The notes: generated by a model not told the origin, from the letters alone. A stretch of 64,000 bases of DNA from DASZQY01 sp963843565 (GCA_963843565.1 CAWJKY010000003.1:558001-622000); one strand, 5' to 3'. Positions 1 to 7,996 are shown, numbered from the stretch's first letter. Made by a program: numbers and translations.

Positions 1-599
1 CAGTCGGGCGAGAACACGCCAAGCAGATACCGCTTGACGCTCGCCGGGTTGGAAAGCGGTCCGATCAGGTTGAACACGGTGCGGAAGCCGAGTTCGGCGC
101 GCGCCGGGCCGACATGCTTCATGGCGGAGTGGTGGGCCGGGGCGAACATGAAGCCGATGCCGGCCTCGCGGATGCAGCGCGCGATCTGGTCAGGCTTGAT
201 GTCGATGTTGACGCCCAGCGCCTTCAGCGTGTCGGCGGCGCCGGAGCGCGAGGAAAGCGCCCGGTTGCCGTGCTTGGCGACGGGAACGCCGGCGGCCGCC
301 ACGACGAACGCCGACGTGGTGGATATGTTGAGGCTGCCCGATCCGTCGCCGCCCGTGCCGACCACGTCGATGGCGTCGGCGGGTGCCTCCACGGGCGTCA
401 TCTTGGAGCGCATGGTAGCGACCGCGCCGGCGATCTCGTCGATGGTCTCGCCGCGCAGGCGCAGCGCCGTCAGGAACGAGCCGATCTGCACCGGCGTCGC
501 CTCGCCCGACATGATCACGCCGAAGGCCTCCGTCGCCTCCTGACGCGAGAGCTGTTGGCCGGCGGCCGCCTTGGCGACGATGGCTTTGAGGTCGGCCAT
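1..599 (-). CDS. trpD: Anthranilate phosphoribosyltransferase (partial, C-terminus beyond left edge)
   Basis: Transfers phosphoribosyl from PRPP to anthranilate, the second step of tryptophan synthesis in the cytoplasm. About 199 N-terminal residues are present, starting MADLKAIVAKAAAGQ from the ATG at 597-599. The PRPP-binding signature DVVGTGGDGSGSLNIST is visible, followed by VAKHGNRALSSRSGAAD and the anthranilate-site region FMFAPAHHSAMKHV and FNLIGPLSNP, all characteristic of TrpD. The start lies 2 bases after the trpG stop, so trpG and trpD are co-transcribed leftward. The gene is cut by the window edge, so an intact C-terminus cannot be confirmed. Confidence 0.97.
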   Translation of the reverse strand, partial: MADLKAIVAKAAAGQQLSRQEATEAFGVIMSGEATPVQIGSFLTALRLRGETIDEIAGAVATMRSKMTPVEAPADAIDVVGTGGDGSGSLNISTTSAFVVAAAGVPVAKHGNRALSSRSGAADTLKALGVNIDIKPDQIARCIREAGIGFMFAPAHHSAMKHVGPARAELGFRTVFNLIGPLSNPASVKRYLLGVFSPD

Positions 600-601
600 G
601 G

Positions 602-1219
602 TCAGGCGACCTTCTTGCGGCCGCGCTTGCGGCTGTTCCAGTCTGCGGCGATGTCGAGGAAGTTCTTCAGGATCAGATGGCCGTGCTCGGAGGCGATCAA
701 TTCCGGATGGAACTGGACACCGTGCACCGGGTGGCTCTTGTGCATGATGCCCATGACGACGCCGTCGTCGGCGGTCGCGGTTGGTTCGAGCACGTCCGGC
801 ATGGTCTCCGGAGCGATGGTCAGCGAATGGTAGCGGGTCGCGTGGAAATCGCCGTTGATGCCGCGGAACACGCCGCGCCCCGTGTGGCTGATCTGGCTGA
901 CCTTGCCGTGCATCAGCGTGGGCGCCCGTACGATCTTGCCGCCGTAGGCCTGACCGATCGACTGATGGCCGAGGCAAACGCCGAAAATCGGGATTTCCGA
1001 ACCGACGGCGCCGATCAGGTCGAGGCAGATGCCGGCCTCGTTGGGCGTACAGGGGCCCGGCGATATGACGATGGCGTCCGGGTCGAGAGCGCGGATCGCC
1101 GCGACGGTGATCTTGTCGTTGCGGTGTACGGACGGGCGCACCCCACCCATGATCTCGCCCAGGAAGTGGACGAGGTTGTAGGTGAAGCTGTCGTAGTTAT
1201 CGATGACGAGGACGTTCAT
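602..1219 (-). CDS. trpG: Anthranilate synthase component II (glutamine amidotransferase)
   Basis: This 205-residue class I glutamine amidotransferase supplies ammonia to TrpE for anthranilate formation. It begins MNVLVIDNYDSFTYNLV, has the oxyanion-strand motif SPGPCTPNEAG, the nucleophile elbow FGVCLGHQSIGQ (Cys about 81) and the catalytic His/Glu in GVQFHPELIASEHG. The length is normal. It would normally follow trpE closely, but here 1.17 kb holding an HNH gene, a decayed trpG/trpE fragment and an opposed hicB gene separates them. Transcription from trpE must therefore cross this insert, or trpGD must have its own promoter. A degenerate second copy of its first ~38 codons lies at 1587-1697. 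Confidence 0.97.
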   Translation of the reverse strand: MNVLVIDNYDSFTYNLVHFLGEIMGGVRPSVHRNDKITVAAIRALDPDAIVISPGPCTPNEAGICLDLIGAVGSEIPIFGVCLGHQSIGQAYGGKIVRAPTLMHGKVSQISHTGRGVFRGINGDFHATRYHSLTIAPETMPDVLEPTATADDGVVMGIMHKSHPVHGVQFHPELIASEHGHLILKNFLDIAADWNSRKRGRKKVA

Positions 1220-1333
1220 GGTTGTCCTGTCTCATTTTGAGGGCCGGGATGCAATATAGCGGCGTTGACGACAGCGCCCTTCTGTTCTTGATCTGTTCAG
1301 TCTCAGGCAGGCCGGGCTCAGGGAGCCAAAGTG

Positions 1334-1540
1334 ATGCGCTACGCGGTGGTTATCGAGAAGGCGAACGGCAACTACTCGGCGTACGCTCCCGACCTCCCCG
1401 GCTGCGTGGCAACCGGGAATACGGTCGACCAGGTTGAAACCGGCATTCGCGAGGCGATCCGGTTTCACATCGAAGGTCTGATGCAGGACCGTCTCCCGGT
1501 GCCAGAGCCGACGGCCCGCGCCGAGTACGTCGAGGCCTGA
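1334..1540 (+). CDS. HicB-family antitoxin-like protein (orphan)
   Basis: This small protein of 68 residues starts MRYAVVIEKANGNYSAYAPD and continues LPGCVATGNTVDQVE, then EAIRFHIEGL, the signature of the HicB/UPF0150 partial RNase-H-like fold. It ends VPEPTARAEYVEA and lacks the C-terminal DNA-binding extension of long HicB antitoxins. ATG at 1334 is preferred over GTG at 1331 because GGGAG lies 8 bases upstream. No HicA toxin (short dsRNA-binding domain with catalytic His) is encoded next to it, so it is an orphan. It is transcribed against the trp genes, and its stop lies 4 bases from the duplicated trpE stop at 1545. HicB membership is strong; any toxin-antitoxin role is not supported. 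Confidence 0.85.
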   Translation: MRYAVVIEKANGNYSAYAPDLPGCVATGNTVDQVETGIREAIRFHIEGLMQDRLPVPEPTARAEYVEA

Positions 1541-1543
1541 CCG

Positions 1544-1586
1544 CCTACTGCCCCCGGCCGACGCCTGAGGCAAACCGGACCGCGTC
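1544..1586 (-). repeat. Direct repeat of trpE 3' end, copy B
   Basis: This 43-base segment matches 2388-2430 at 39 of 43 positions and covers the last codons and TAG stop of trpE. It forms the downstream half of the chimeric remnant. The foreign gene hicB ends at 1540, directly beside this copy, just as the HNH gene starts directly beside copy A. Confidence 0.9.
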
Positions 1587-1697
1587 GACGGAGGTCTTGT
1601 TGTTGCTGTGAACGAACGGCCGCGCGCCACCGACTATCTGACGGAGAATGCAGAAGCCGCATGCGAGGCTGTCACAGCTATCGATGACCAGGATATT
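1545..1697 (-). pseudogene. Chimeric remnant: trpG 5' end fused to trpE 3' end
   Basis: Read leftward, 1697-1587 encodes NILVIDSCDSLACGF and then GGARPFVHSNNK. It aligns with TrpG residues 2-39 (NVLVIDNYDSFTYN, GGVRPSVHRNDK) at about 17 identities in 37 positions with one codon deleted. It then switches at a shared GCGRTCCG stretch into AVRFASGVGRGQ-stop, the exact last 12 residues of TrpE. The active-site parts of TrpG are absent, so it cannot encode a functional enzyme. The order trpG-head then trpE-tail is the novel joint left by a tandem duplication of the trpE-tail to trpG-head interval. A 71-residue frame remains open but has no plausible function. Confidence 0.85.
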
Positions 1698-1717
1698 CGC
1701 TGACGCGACATTGTCCA

Positions 1718-2386
1718 CTATGCTGCACTTGCCCGTTTGCGTCTGTTGCATTCTTGGCAAAGCACTTGGATGTTCATCGCGGAGCTTGCCCCTCCCTTTG
1801 AATAGGGAAGAATGTGGTCGAACTCTACCCGCGTCGTCTCCAAGTCAATTCGGTGACGCGGGCGGCCGACGCCCGCGCAAAAGCATCCCTCCCGTTCAAA
1901 CGCCTCCAAAGCGGCCTGTCTGGCAGGCGCCGAGAAATAGCGAGGATGGTCGACGCGCGCCGCGAGCATTTCGCTTTCAGACATTGTCGGCAGCCCGTTG
2001 ACGAATTCTTTCACAATGCCAAAGGCGGAGGGCGGGACGCGCCAAGTGAAGTAGGGCTTAGTTCCCTGTGGCATCTCGACCGGGCCGCCCTTTCCGGGCC
2101 GACGCAGGGCCTCTGCCAGTGCTTTGCTCTCAGGAGGAAACGTCGGCCATATGAGCAGCCTCAAGAACGCTTGCGCCGGCAGCAGAATGAAGAGCCGTCG
2201 ACCTTTGTACGAGAACCAAATCCCGTCGCCGGCATGAACTGTCAGCGTCACCCAACCGTTTGTTTCTTGCACGCGGTCCAACGATTTCAACAGGTCAACG
2301 ACTGCGTGAAGGATTGGCTGGTCCTTGCTAGAAACGACCCGAGCGAGAAAGCCCGAAATTCGGTGAACCGGGCCGTACTTCGCCAT
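1718..2386 (-). CDS. HNH endonuclease domain protein inserted in the trp operon
   Basis: This protein of 222 residues has an uncharacterised N-terminal part (starts MAKYGPVHRISGFLARVV) and a C-terminal HNH nuclease domain at about 165-220. The nuclease core reads RVEFDHILPYSKGG, then MNIQVLCQECNRRKR, giving the conserved D-H pair, the Asn and the CxxC half of a zinc site. The first cysteine pair is GCFCAG, a CxC rather than the usual CxxC. The ATG at 2384-2386 is 2 bases after the trpE stop, so it is likely translated from the trp mRNA. It ends 20 bases before the trpG-like remnant. A free-standing mobile (homing-type) nuclease is possible; a restriction or repair role cannot be excluded. Confidence 0.8.
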   Translation of the reverse strand: MAKYGPVHRISGFLARVVSSKDQPILHAVVDLLKSLDRVQETNGWVTLTVHAGDGIWFSYKGRRLFILLPAQAFLRLLIWPTFPPESKALAEALRRPGKGGPVEMPQGTKPYFTWRVPPSAFGIVKEFVNGLPTMSESEMLAARVDHPRYFSAPARQAALEAFEREGCFCAGVGRPRHRIDLETTRVEFDHILPYSKGGASSAMNIQVLCQECNRRKRASAA

Positions 2387-2387
2387 G

Positions 2388-2430
2388 CCTACTGTCCCCG
2401 GCCGACGCCTGAGGCGAAGCGGACCGCCTC
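2388..2430 (-). repeat. Direct repeat of trpE 3' end, copy A (native)
   Basis: These are the native last codons and stop of trpE, repeated at 1544-1586 with four mismatches. The repeat begins at the stop codon, so both inserted genes abut the same point of the trp operon. Confidence 0.9.
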
Positions 2431-3903
2431 TTCCGCCGCACGGAAGAGGGCGCGTGCCTTGGCAACGCACTCCTCGTGTTCCTTCTGCGGCACGGAGTCG
2501 GCGACGATGCCGGCGCCCGCCTGCACGTACATCTTGCCGTCCTTGACGATCGAGGTCCTCAGCACGATGCAGGTGTCCATGTCGCCGTCGGCGGTGAAGT
2601 AGCCGACGCAGCCGGCGTAGATGCCGCGCTTCTCCACTTCCAGTTCGTCGATGATCTCCATGGCGCGCACCTTCGGCGCCCCGGAGACGGTGCCCGCCGG
2701 GAAGCCGGCGGCCAGCGCATCGAGCGCGTCGTGGTCGGCCGACAAACGGCCCACGACGTTGGAAACGATGTGCATGACGTGGCTGTAGTACTCGATGAAG
2801 AACTGGTCTGTGACCTTGACGGTGCCGATGTCGGCGACGCGGCCGACGTCGTTGCGGCCGAGGTCGAGGAGCATCAGGTGCTCGGCGCGCTCCTTGGGGT
2901 CGGCGAGAAGCTCGGCCGAAAGCGCCTTGTCTTCATCGGGCGAGGTGCCGCGCGGCCGGGTCCCGGCGATCGGGCGGATGGTCACCTCGCCGTCGCGAAC
3001 CCGCACCAGGATCTCCGGGCTGGATCCGGCGAGGGCGAACTCGCCGAAGTCGAGATAGTAGAGAAACGGCGACGGGTTGGTGCGCCGCAACGCCCGGTAA
3101 AGCGCGAACGGCGGCAGGTCGAACGGCGCCTCGAAGCGCTGCGAGAGGACGACCTGGAAGATGTCGCCGGCCGCGATGTAGTCCTTGGCGCTCTTGACCA
3201 TGGCCAGATAGCGCTCAGGCGGCGTGTTCGAGACGACCGCGATGTCGAGGTCGACGGGACCGCTGTCCGCTGACTTGTCGAGCGGCGCGTCGAGCATGTC
3301 GACGACCGCGGTCAGCCGGTCGACGGCGCGAGCATGTGCCTGTTCGGCCTTCATGCCGTCGGTGGGGCGGACCGCCGAGACGATGGTCACCTCGTCCTTG
3401 ACGGAATCGAAGATGACGATGGTGGTCGGGCGATAGAGGATCGCGTCAGGCAGGCCGAGCGGGTCCGGGTTGGGGGCGCCCAGTTCTTCCATCTGGCGGA
3501 CCATGTCGTAGCCGAGATAGCCGAAGACGCCGGCGGCCATCGGCGGCAGCGCGGCGGGCAGGCGGATGCGGCTTTCGGCGATCACCCGGCGCAGCGCCTC
3601 CAGCGGCGGTTCCGCCATCTGCTTGTAGGTGTCGCGGTCGGCGTGTGGGTCGAGGTTGATCTCGGCCTTGTCGCCGATGGCGCGGAAGATCAGGTCGGGC
3701 TCGATGCCGATGATCGAGTAGCGCCCGCGGACGGCGCCGCCCTCTACCAACTCGAGCAGGAAGCAATCGCGTCGCCCGGCGGAAACTTTGAGCATGGCGG
3801 AGACCGGCGTCTCCAGGTCGGCGACCAGCCGCGTCCACACGACCTGCGGTTCGCCGGCGTCGTAGGCGCGCGCGAAATCGGCAATGGCAGGTTCGACCAG
3901 CAC
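2389..3903 (-). CDS. trpE: Anthranilate synthase component I
   Basis: Converts chorismate to anthranilate using ammonia from TrpG. The 504-residue length is normal. The N-terminal domain has the feedback-site-like stretch FLLELVEGGAVRGRYSIIG. The chorismate-binding domain shows GDIFQVVLSQRFEAPF, TNPSPFLYYLDF, GSSPEILVRVRDG, IRPIAGTRPRG, LLDLGRNDVGRV, FPAGTVSGAPKVRAMEII and GCVGYFTADGDMDTCIVLRT. The only suitable start is GTG at 3901-3903, 16 bases after the upstream ppiD-like gene, so the two are probably co-transcribed. An HNH gene, not trpG, follows at 2 bases. Confidence 0.97.
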   Translation of the reverse strand: MLVEPAIADFARAYDAGEPQVVWTRLVADLETPVSAMLKVSAGRRDCFLLELVEGGAVRGRYSIIGIEPDLIFRAIGDKAEINLDPHADRDTYKQMAEPPLEALRRVIAESRIRLPAALPPMAAGVFGYLGYDMVRQMEELGAPNPDPLGLPDAILYRPTTIVIFDSVKDEVTIVSAVRPTDGMKAEQAHARAVDRLTAVVDMLDAPLDKSADSGPVDLDIAVVSNTPPERYLAMVKSAKDYIAAGDIFQVVLSQRFEAPFDLPPFALYRALRRTNPSPFLYYLDFGEFALAGSSPEILVRVRDGEVTIRPIAGTRPRGTSPDEDKALSAELLADPKERAEHLMLLDLGRNDVGRVADIGTVKVTDQFFIEYYSHVMHIVSNVVGRLSADHDALDALAAGFPAGTVSGAPKVRAMEIIDELEVEKRGIYAGCVGYFTADGDMDTCIVLRTSIVKDGKMYVQAGAGIVADSVPQKEHEECVAKARALFRAAEEAVRFASGVGRGQ

Positions 3904-3919
3904 GGCGCCCGGCCCTTCG

Positions 3920-5818
3920 TTAGTTCGCGGAGGTCCCCACGCCCATCAACTGGTTGAGGGTGGCGTCGTTGTAGCGAACGCTGGTCTTGACCGACAGGTC
4001 GGCCAGATAGGTGCCGACGATGTCGTTGGCAAACTGCGTGTCGAGCGCGTTCTGCGCCTGGGCGAGCGTCGGCGACTTCGGGTCGAACGGCGGCACGGTG
4101 ACGTCCTCCACCTGAAGGACGATCTTGGTGAAGGGCAGGGCACCCGGGGCGACGGCGACCGATCCCTTGGGTCCGGCGAAGGCGTCGCTCACCGCCGTTG
4201 GCGACAAGTCGCCGGATGGCGTGGTGCCGCGGGTCAGCTTGTCGACGGTCGTCGGGGTCATTCCGTAGGCGATGGCGACCCGCTGAATGTCCTCACCCCC
4301 GGTCAGCCGGCTCTTGATGGCCTCGGCTTTCGTATCGAGAAGCTTCTGGCGCTGGTCGTCTTTCCAGGCCGCGACCACGCGATCGCGCACGTCGGCGAGG
4401 GGCCGGTCGTGCGAATCTTTCTTGTCGGTGACGTCGAACCAGACCCAGCTGGTAGTGTCCGGCTGGATCGGATTGTTCTCCATGCCGACGTCCGTGGCGA
4501 AGGCGGCCGCGACCAGCCCCGCCGGTACGTTGGGCACTGCGTTGCCGTCGATGTCCTTGCCGGTCTGGTCGACGGGCGGCAGCGTGACGATCTTCAGGTT
4601 GAACTTGGCGGCGGCCTCGGCGAGCGTCGCGCCGCCGGCGCGGGCGTCCTCGATGGCGTCGTGCATGGTGCCGAGCTGGGCGACGGCGCGCTCGGTCGCG
4701 ATTTCCTTCTTGAGCGTGGCCTTGGCGTCTTCGAACGAGGTGGTGACGGACGGTTCGATCTTGGTGACCCGCACGATCGCCGGCCCGAACTGGCCTTCGA
4801 CCACGCCGCTGGTGGCGCCCTCGGCGAGCGAGAAGGCGGCGTCGGCCACCTTCGGCGCCGCGATGCCCGCCTTGGTGACGGTGCCGAGGTCGATATCGGC
4901 CGGTGTGAGATTGCGCTCCTTGACGAGGTCGTCGAACGTCGAGCCGGCGGCCAGTTCCGCGGCGGCCTTGTCGGCGGCGGCCTGGTCCGCGAAGACGATC
5001 TGCTGAACGGTGCGCTTCTCCGCCGTGCTCCACCGGGCCGGGTCGGAATCGTAGCGGGCCTGCGCGTCGGCGTCGGAGATCTGGTCGGCCCCCACGATGT
5101 CGGTGGGCGAGGCCATGAAATAGGTGATCGTGCGCAGTTCGGGCGCCGCCCACTTGGCCTTGTTGGCGTCGTAGTACGGCGAGAGGTCGGTGTCGGTCGG
5201 CTCGGCGATGCTGGTTGCCGGCGGCGCGGTCAGGGTCAGGTAGCTGACCGTGCGCGCCTCGGTCTGGTATTCGCTGATGGCGCGTAGGTAGACCTCGGGC
5301 GCCGTGGTGCCGCCGGCGAGTGAATCGACGAGCTGGCCGCGCACGTAGTCCGACCGGCGCTTCACGACGAAGTCGTTCTCATTGAAGCCCTGCTGCTGGA
5401 TGATCTGGTTCATCATGCCGCGGTTGAAGGCGCCGGTGGCGTCGGCAAACGCCGGGTCCTTCACGATGCGGGAGCCAAGATCGGTGTCCGAGATGCCGAG
5501 ACCCATGGCGCTGGCGGCGTTGTCGAGGGTGGCGGCGCCGATGAGCTGCGAGAGCACGTGCTGGGGGATGCCGAGGGCGCGCGCCTGATCGGCAGTCAGC
5601 GTGTTCCCGTATTGCGCCGAGAGGCCGCGAACGGCGGTGTCGTAGCTGCGCTGATAGTCGGTGACGGTGATCTGCTGGTTGCCGACCTGGGCGATGTCGT
5701 TGGTGCCGAAGCCGCGGAAGACATCGGAGATGCCCCACACAGCGAAACTCAGCACGAGGATGCCCATGAGCAGCTGGGCGACCCAGCTGGTTGCGGCGTG
5801 ACGAAGGCTGTTGAGCAT
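3920..5818 (-). CDS. PpiD-like periplasmic peptidyl-prolyl isomerase/chaperone
   Basis: A 632-residue SurA/PpiD-type protein anchored in the inner membrane with its bulk in the periplasm. It starts MLNSLRHAATSWVAQLLMG with one transmembrane helix (about 16-35, ILVLSFAVWGISDVFRGFG), typical of PpiD. A SurA_N-like chaperone region with ITVTDYQRSYDTAV follows, then a parvulin-like region around 260-370 (EKRTVQQIVFADQ, FDDLVKERN, EGQFGPAIVRV). The ATG at 5816-5818 is preferred because AGGG lies about 9 bases upstream; 32 more upstream codons are open but contain no domain sequence. It sits upstream of trpE, a common alphaproteobacterial arrangement. It likely assists outer-membrane and exported protein folding. 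Confidence 0.9.
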   Translation of the reverse strand: MLNSLRHAATSWVAQLLMGILVLSFAVWGISDVFRGFGTNDIAQVGNQQITVTDYQRSYDTAVRGLSAQYGNTLTADQARALGIPQHVLSQLIGAATLDNAASAMGLGISDTDLGSRIVKDPAFADATGAFNRGMMNQIIQQQGFNENDFVVKRRSDYVRGQLVDSLAGGTTAPEVYLRAISEYQTEARTVSYLTLTAPPATSIAEPTDTDLSPYYDANKAKWAAPELRTITYFMASPTDIVGADQISDADAQARYDSDPARWSTAEKRTVQQIVFADQAAADKAAAELAAGSTFDDLVKERNLTPADIDLGTVTKAGIAAPKVADAAFSLAEGATSGVVEGQFGPAIVRVTKIEPSVTTSFEDAKATLKKEIATERAVAQLGTMHDAIEDARAGGATLAEAAAKFNLKIVTLPPVDQTGKDIDGNAVPNVPAGLVAAAFATDVGMENNPIQPDTTSWVWFDVTDKKDSHDRPLADVRDRVVAAWKDDQRQKLLDTKAEAIKSRLTGGEDIQRVAIAYGMTPTTVDKLTRGTTPSGDLSPTAVSDAFAGPKGSVAVAPGALPFTKIVLQVEDVTVPPFDPKSPTLAQAQNALDTQFANDIVGTYLADLSVKTSVRYNDATLNQLMGVGTSAN

Positions 5819-5938
5819 CGAGAAATCCCTGTGGGGCCAGACGGCGCTTGGCGCCCCGGCTTTCGGGCGCGGATAATAGGGAGGGCCCCTCAGCGCCGCA
5901 AGGCGCGAGAGCATTGATTTTCCGTCAGAATTGCCGGC

Positions 5939-7063
5939 TCACGCGGCGTCGCTTCGACGCCTGGGGGCGGCCGACGCGGTCACCTGCGGCATGGCGCGGG
6001 CATACTGGTGGATCGGGTGGAAGGTCGCGCCAAGTGTGACGGCCGCCCGCCACGGCCAGCGCGGGTCGGCGAGCATGGCGCGGCCGAGCGCGACCAGGTC
6101 GGCCTTGCCCTCCGCGACGATGCTTTCAGCCACCAGCGGGTCGTCGATCAGCCCGACCGCCCGGGTCGGAATTCCCGCTTCGCGGCGCAGTTTTTCGGCG
6201 AACGGCACCAGATAGGACGGCGCCTCGGGCGCCCTGGCGGCGTGATCGACGCCGCCGCTCGAGCAGCAAACGTAGGCGACACCGGCGTCCTTGAGGGCGC
6301 GGGCGACGATCACTGCTTCATCCGGGTTGAACCCGTTTTCCGACCAGTCGCTCACCGACAGGCGGGCGCCGACGAGGATGTTCGCCGGCAACGCGGCGCG
6401 GACGGCTTCGGCGATGGCCAGCGGGAAGCGCATCCGGTTCTCCAGCGAGCCGCCCCAACGGTCCGTGCGCCGGTTGGCGATCGGCGACAGGAATTCGTGG
6501 CCCAGGTAGCCATGGGCGAAGTGCAGCTCGACGAAGTCGAAGCCCGCCCGCGCCGCCCGGCGGCCGGCTTCGGCGAACTTCTCCACCATCGCGACGATCT
6601 CGGCCTCTTCAAGCGCACGCGGCGTGTGCCAGCCGGGTGCATGTGCAATTGCATACGGGGCGACCGTCTCCCACGGGTCCTCGTGCTTGCCGAGCGGGCC
6701 GCCACCCTCCCACGGCCTCTGGGTTGAGGCTTTGCGGCCTGCGTGGGCGAGCTGGATGCCGAAGCGGGTGCCGGGCGGTGCGCATGTGCGAGCCGCTGCG
6801 AGCGTACGTGCGGCGGCGGATTCGTTGTGGTCCGAGTAGAGTCCGAGGCATCCGTGCGTGATCCGCCCGCGCCTCTCCACCGCGGTTGCCTCTATGGCGA
6901 CCATGCCGGCGCCGGACATGGCCAGGCTCATCCAATGCTGGATGTGCCAGTCGGTCGCCGAGCCGTCGTCGGCGGAATACTGGCACATGGGCGCCACGGC
7001 GATGCGATTGGGAAAGGTCATGCCGGCAAGAGCGATCGGCGCGAACAAAGCTGGCTGGGTCAT
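5939..7063 (-). CDS. NADH:flavin oxidoreductase, YqjM-like old yellow enzyme
   Basis: A cytoplasmic FMN enzyme of 374 residues that would reduce activated C=C bonds or nitro groups with NAD(P)H. It opens LFAPIALAGMTFPNRIAVAP and has Cys 27 in APMCQYSA, the redox-tuning cysteine of the YqjM class. Other family blocks are QLAHAGRKAS, the substrate-binding region ELHFAHGYLGHEFLSP, NRRTDRWGGSLENRMRFPL, and the FMN phosphate site KADLVALGRAMLADPRWPW. No obvious partner gene is adjacent; folK ends 33 bases upstream and may share its transcript. The physiological substrate is unknown. Confidence 0.93.
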   Translation of the reverse strand: MTQPALFAPIALAGMTFPNRIAVAPMCQYSADDGSATDWHIQHWMSLAMSGAGMVAIEATAVERRGRITHGCLGLYSDHNESAAARTLAAARTCAPPGTRFGIQLAHAGRKASTQRPWEGGGPLGKHEDPWETVAPYAIAHAPGWHTPRALEEAEIVAMVEKFAEAGRRAARAGFDFVELHFAHGYLGHEFLSPIANRRTDRWGGSLENRMRFPLAIAEAVRAALPANILVGARLSVSDWSENGFNPDEAVIVARALKDAGVAYVCCSSGGVDHAARAPEAPSYLVPFAEKLRREAGIPTRAVGLIDDPLVAESIVAEGKADLVALGRAMLADPRWPWRAAVTLGATFHPIHQYARAMPQVTASAAPRRRSDAA

Positions 7064-7096
7064 GGGGCTACCGGATGGGATGGGTCAGAATGGGTG

Positions 7097-7567
7097 TCAA
7101 AGCGGCGGAGCGGGCCAATCGAGCTTCTCGACGCCTTCGGTCCCGACCCTCGCAAGTCGGTCGCGAACCGCCACGCCTTCGATGATCGCGTCCGGGGCGA
7201 TTTCGGCGAAAGGGACCAGCACGAAGGCGCGGTCGTCGGCCCGCGACCATTCGCCATGGGCGAGCACGTCGACGTCGATGGGGCGCGGCCCGGACGGGAT
7301 TTCCCGCGCGCGGTCGCGGCCAAGGTGGGCCTCGATATCGTGGGCGGCCGCAACCAGCGCCGGACGAGAGAGTTCGGTGTCGAGGGCGACGGCGAGATTG
7401 ACGAACCAGTCCTGATGCACCGGCCCAACGGGCTCGGTCCGATAGTAGGCGGAACGCGCCGTGACCCGCGTGCCCGGAAGGGCGGCGAGGCGTGTGACGG
7501 CCGAATCCATCGTCGCTTTGCGATCGCCCATGTTGCCGCCGAGGCTGAGCAGCGCGATTGCCGTCAC
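7097..7567 (-). CDS. folK: 6-hydroxymethyl-7,8-dihydropterin pyrophosphokinase
   Basis: Transfers pyrophosphate from ATP to 6-hydroxymethyldihydropterin in folate synthesis. The 156 residues include the N-terminal LLSLGGNMGDRKATM, the pterin contacts around SAYYRTEPVG and FVNLAVAL, and the ATP/metal motif GPRPIDVDVL (family GPRxxDxDxL). The GTG start at 7565-7567 overlaps the folB stop in a GTGA arrangement, indicating translational coupling. The two enzymes catalyse successive steps. No folP is seen in the window. Confidence 0.95.
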   Translation of the reverse strand: MTAIALLSLGGNMGDRKATMDSAVTRLAALPGTRVTARSAYYRTEPVGPVHQDWFVNLAVALDTELSRPALVAAAHDIEAHLGRDRAREIPSGPRPIDVDVLAHGEWSRADDRAFVLVPFAEIAPDAIIEGVAVRDRLARVGTEGVEKLDWPAPPL

Positions 7568-7929
7568 CGGTGCCTTTCCACGGTGACGGCGAGGTCATCG
7601 ATGAGGGCCGCCACCGGTGCATTGGGTTTGTGCACCGTGACCCGGACGCTTTCGATCTTGGCAAATTGGGCAAGCAGGGCATCCCCGACCGCGCCCGCGG
7701 CCGCTTCGATCAGGTGGAACGGCTTCGCCGTGAAGGCGGCGCTCGCCGCCTTGATCACCTGACCATAGTGAAGCGTGTCTTCGAGCTGGTCGGTTTTCGT
7801 CGCTGCGCCGATTTCGGCGATGATCTCGAGGTCGAGGAAGAAATGCTGGCCGAGGTCACGCTCCGCCTGCAAGGCGCCGTGCCGCGCATGAAGCGCCAAT
7901 CCTTCGATGGTGAACTCTGCGGTTGCCAC
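7564..7929 (-). CDS. folB: Dihydroneopterin aldolase
   Basis: Cleaves dihydroneopterin to 6-hydroxymethyldihydropterin and glycolaldehyde. The 121-residue T-fold protein contains FTIEGLALHARHGALQAERD, whose HGALQAE stretch holds the catalytic-site Glu, FFLDLEI, DTLHYGQVIK and FHLIEAAAGAVGDALL with the pterin-anchoring Glu. It ends VRVTVHKPNAPVAALIDDLAVTVER, as in the family. The start is GTG at 7927-7929. It lies first in a folB-folK unit, with the OYE gene downstream. Confidence 0.95.
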   Translation of the reverse strand: MATAEFTIEGLALHARHGALQAERDLGQHFFLDLEIIAEIGAATKTDQLEDTLHYGQVIKAASAAFTAKPFHLIEAAAGAVGDALLAQFAKIESVRVTVHKPNAPVAALIDDLAVTVERHR

Positions 7930-7996
7930 TGGCCCGTCCTTTTGTCGCGCTCAGAAGGTAGGGCGGCAGGGGAGCGGCGTCACCTGCGGGCCGGGC

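Noticed and set aside
1545..1760. Open 71-codon frame over the trpG/trpE chimeric remnant
   Set aside because: Contains only a truncated TrpG head and TrpE tail, overlaps the HNH gene end and lacks any active-site residue; annotated as a pseudogene instead.
1220..2386. Complete toxin-antitoxin or restriction system next to HicB and HNH
   Set aside because: No HicA-like toxin, methyltransferase or specificity subunit is encoded in the gap; the two genes are unrelated.
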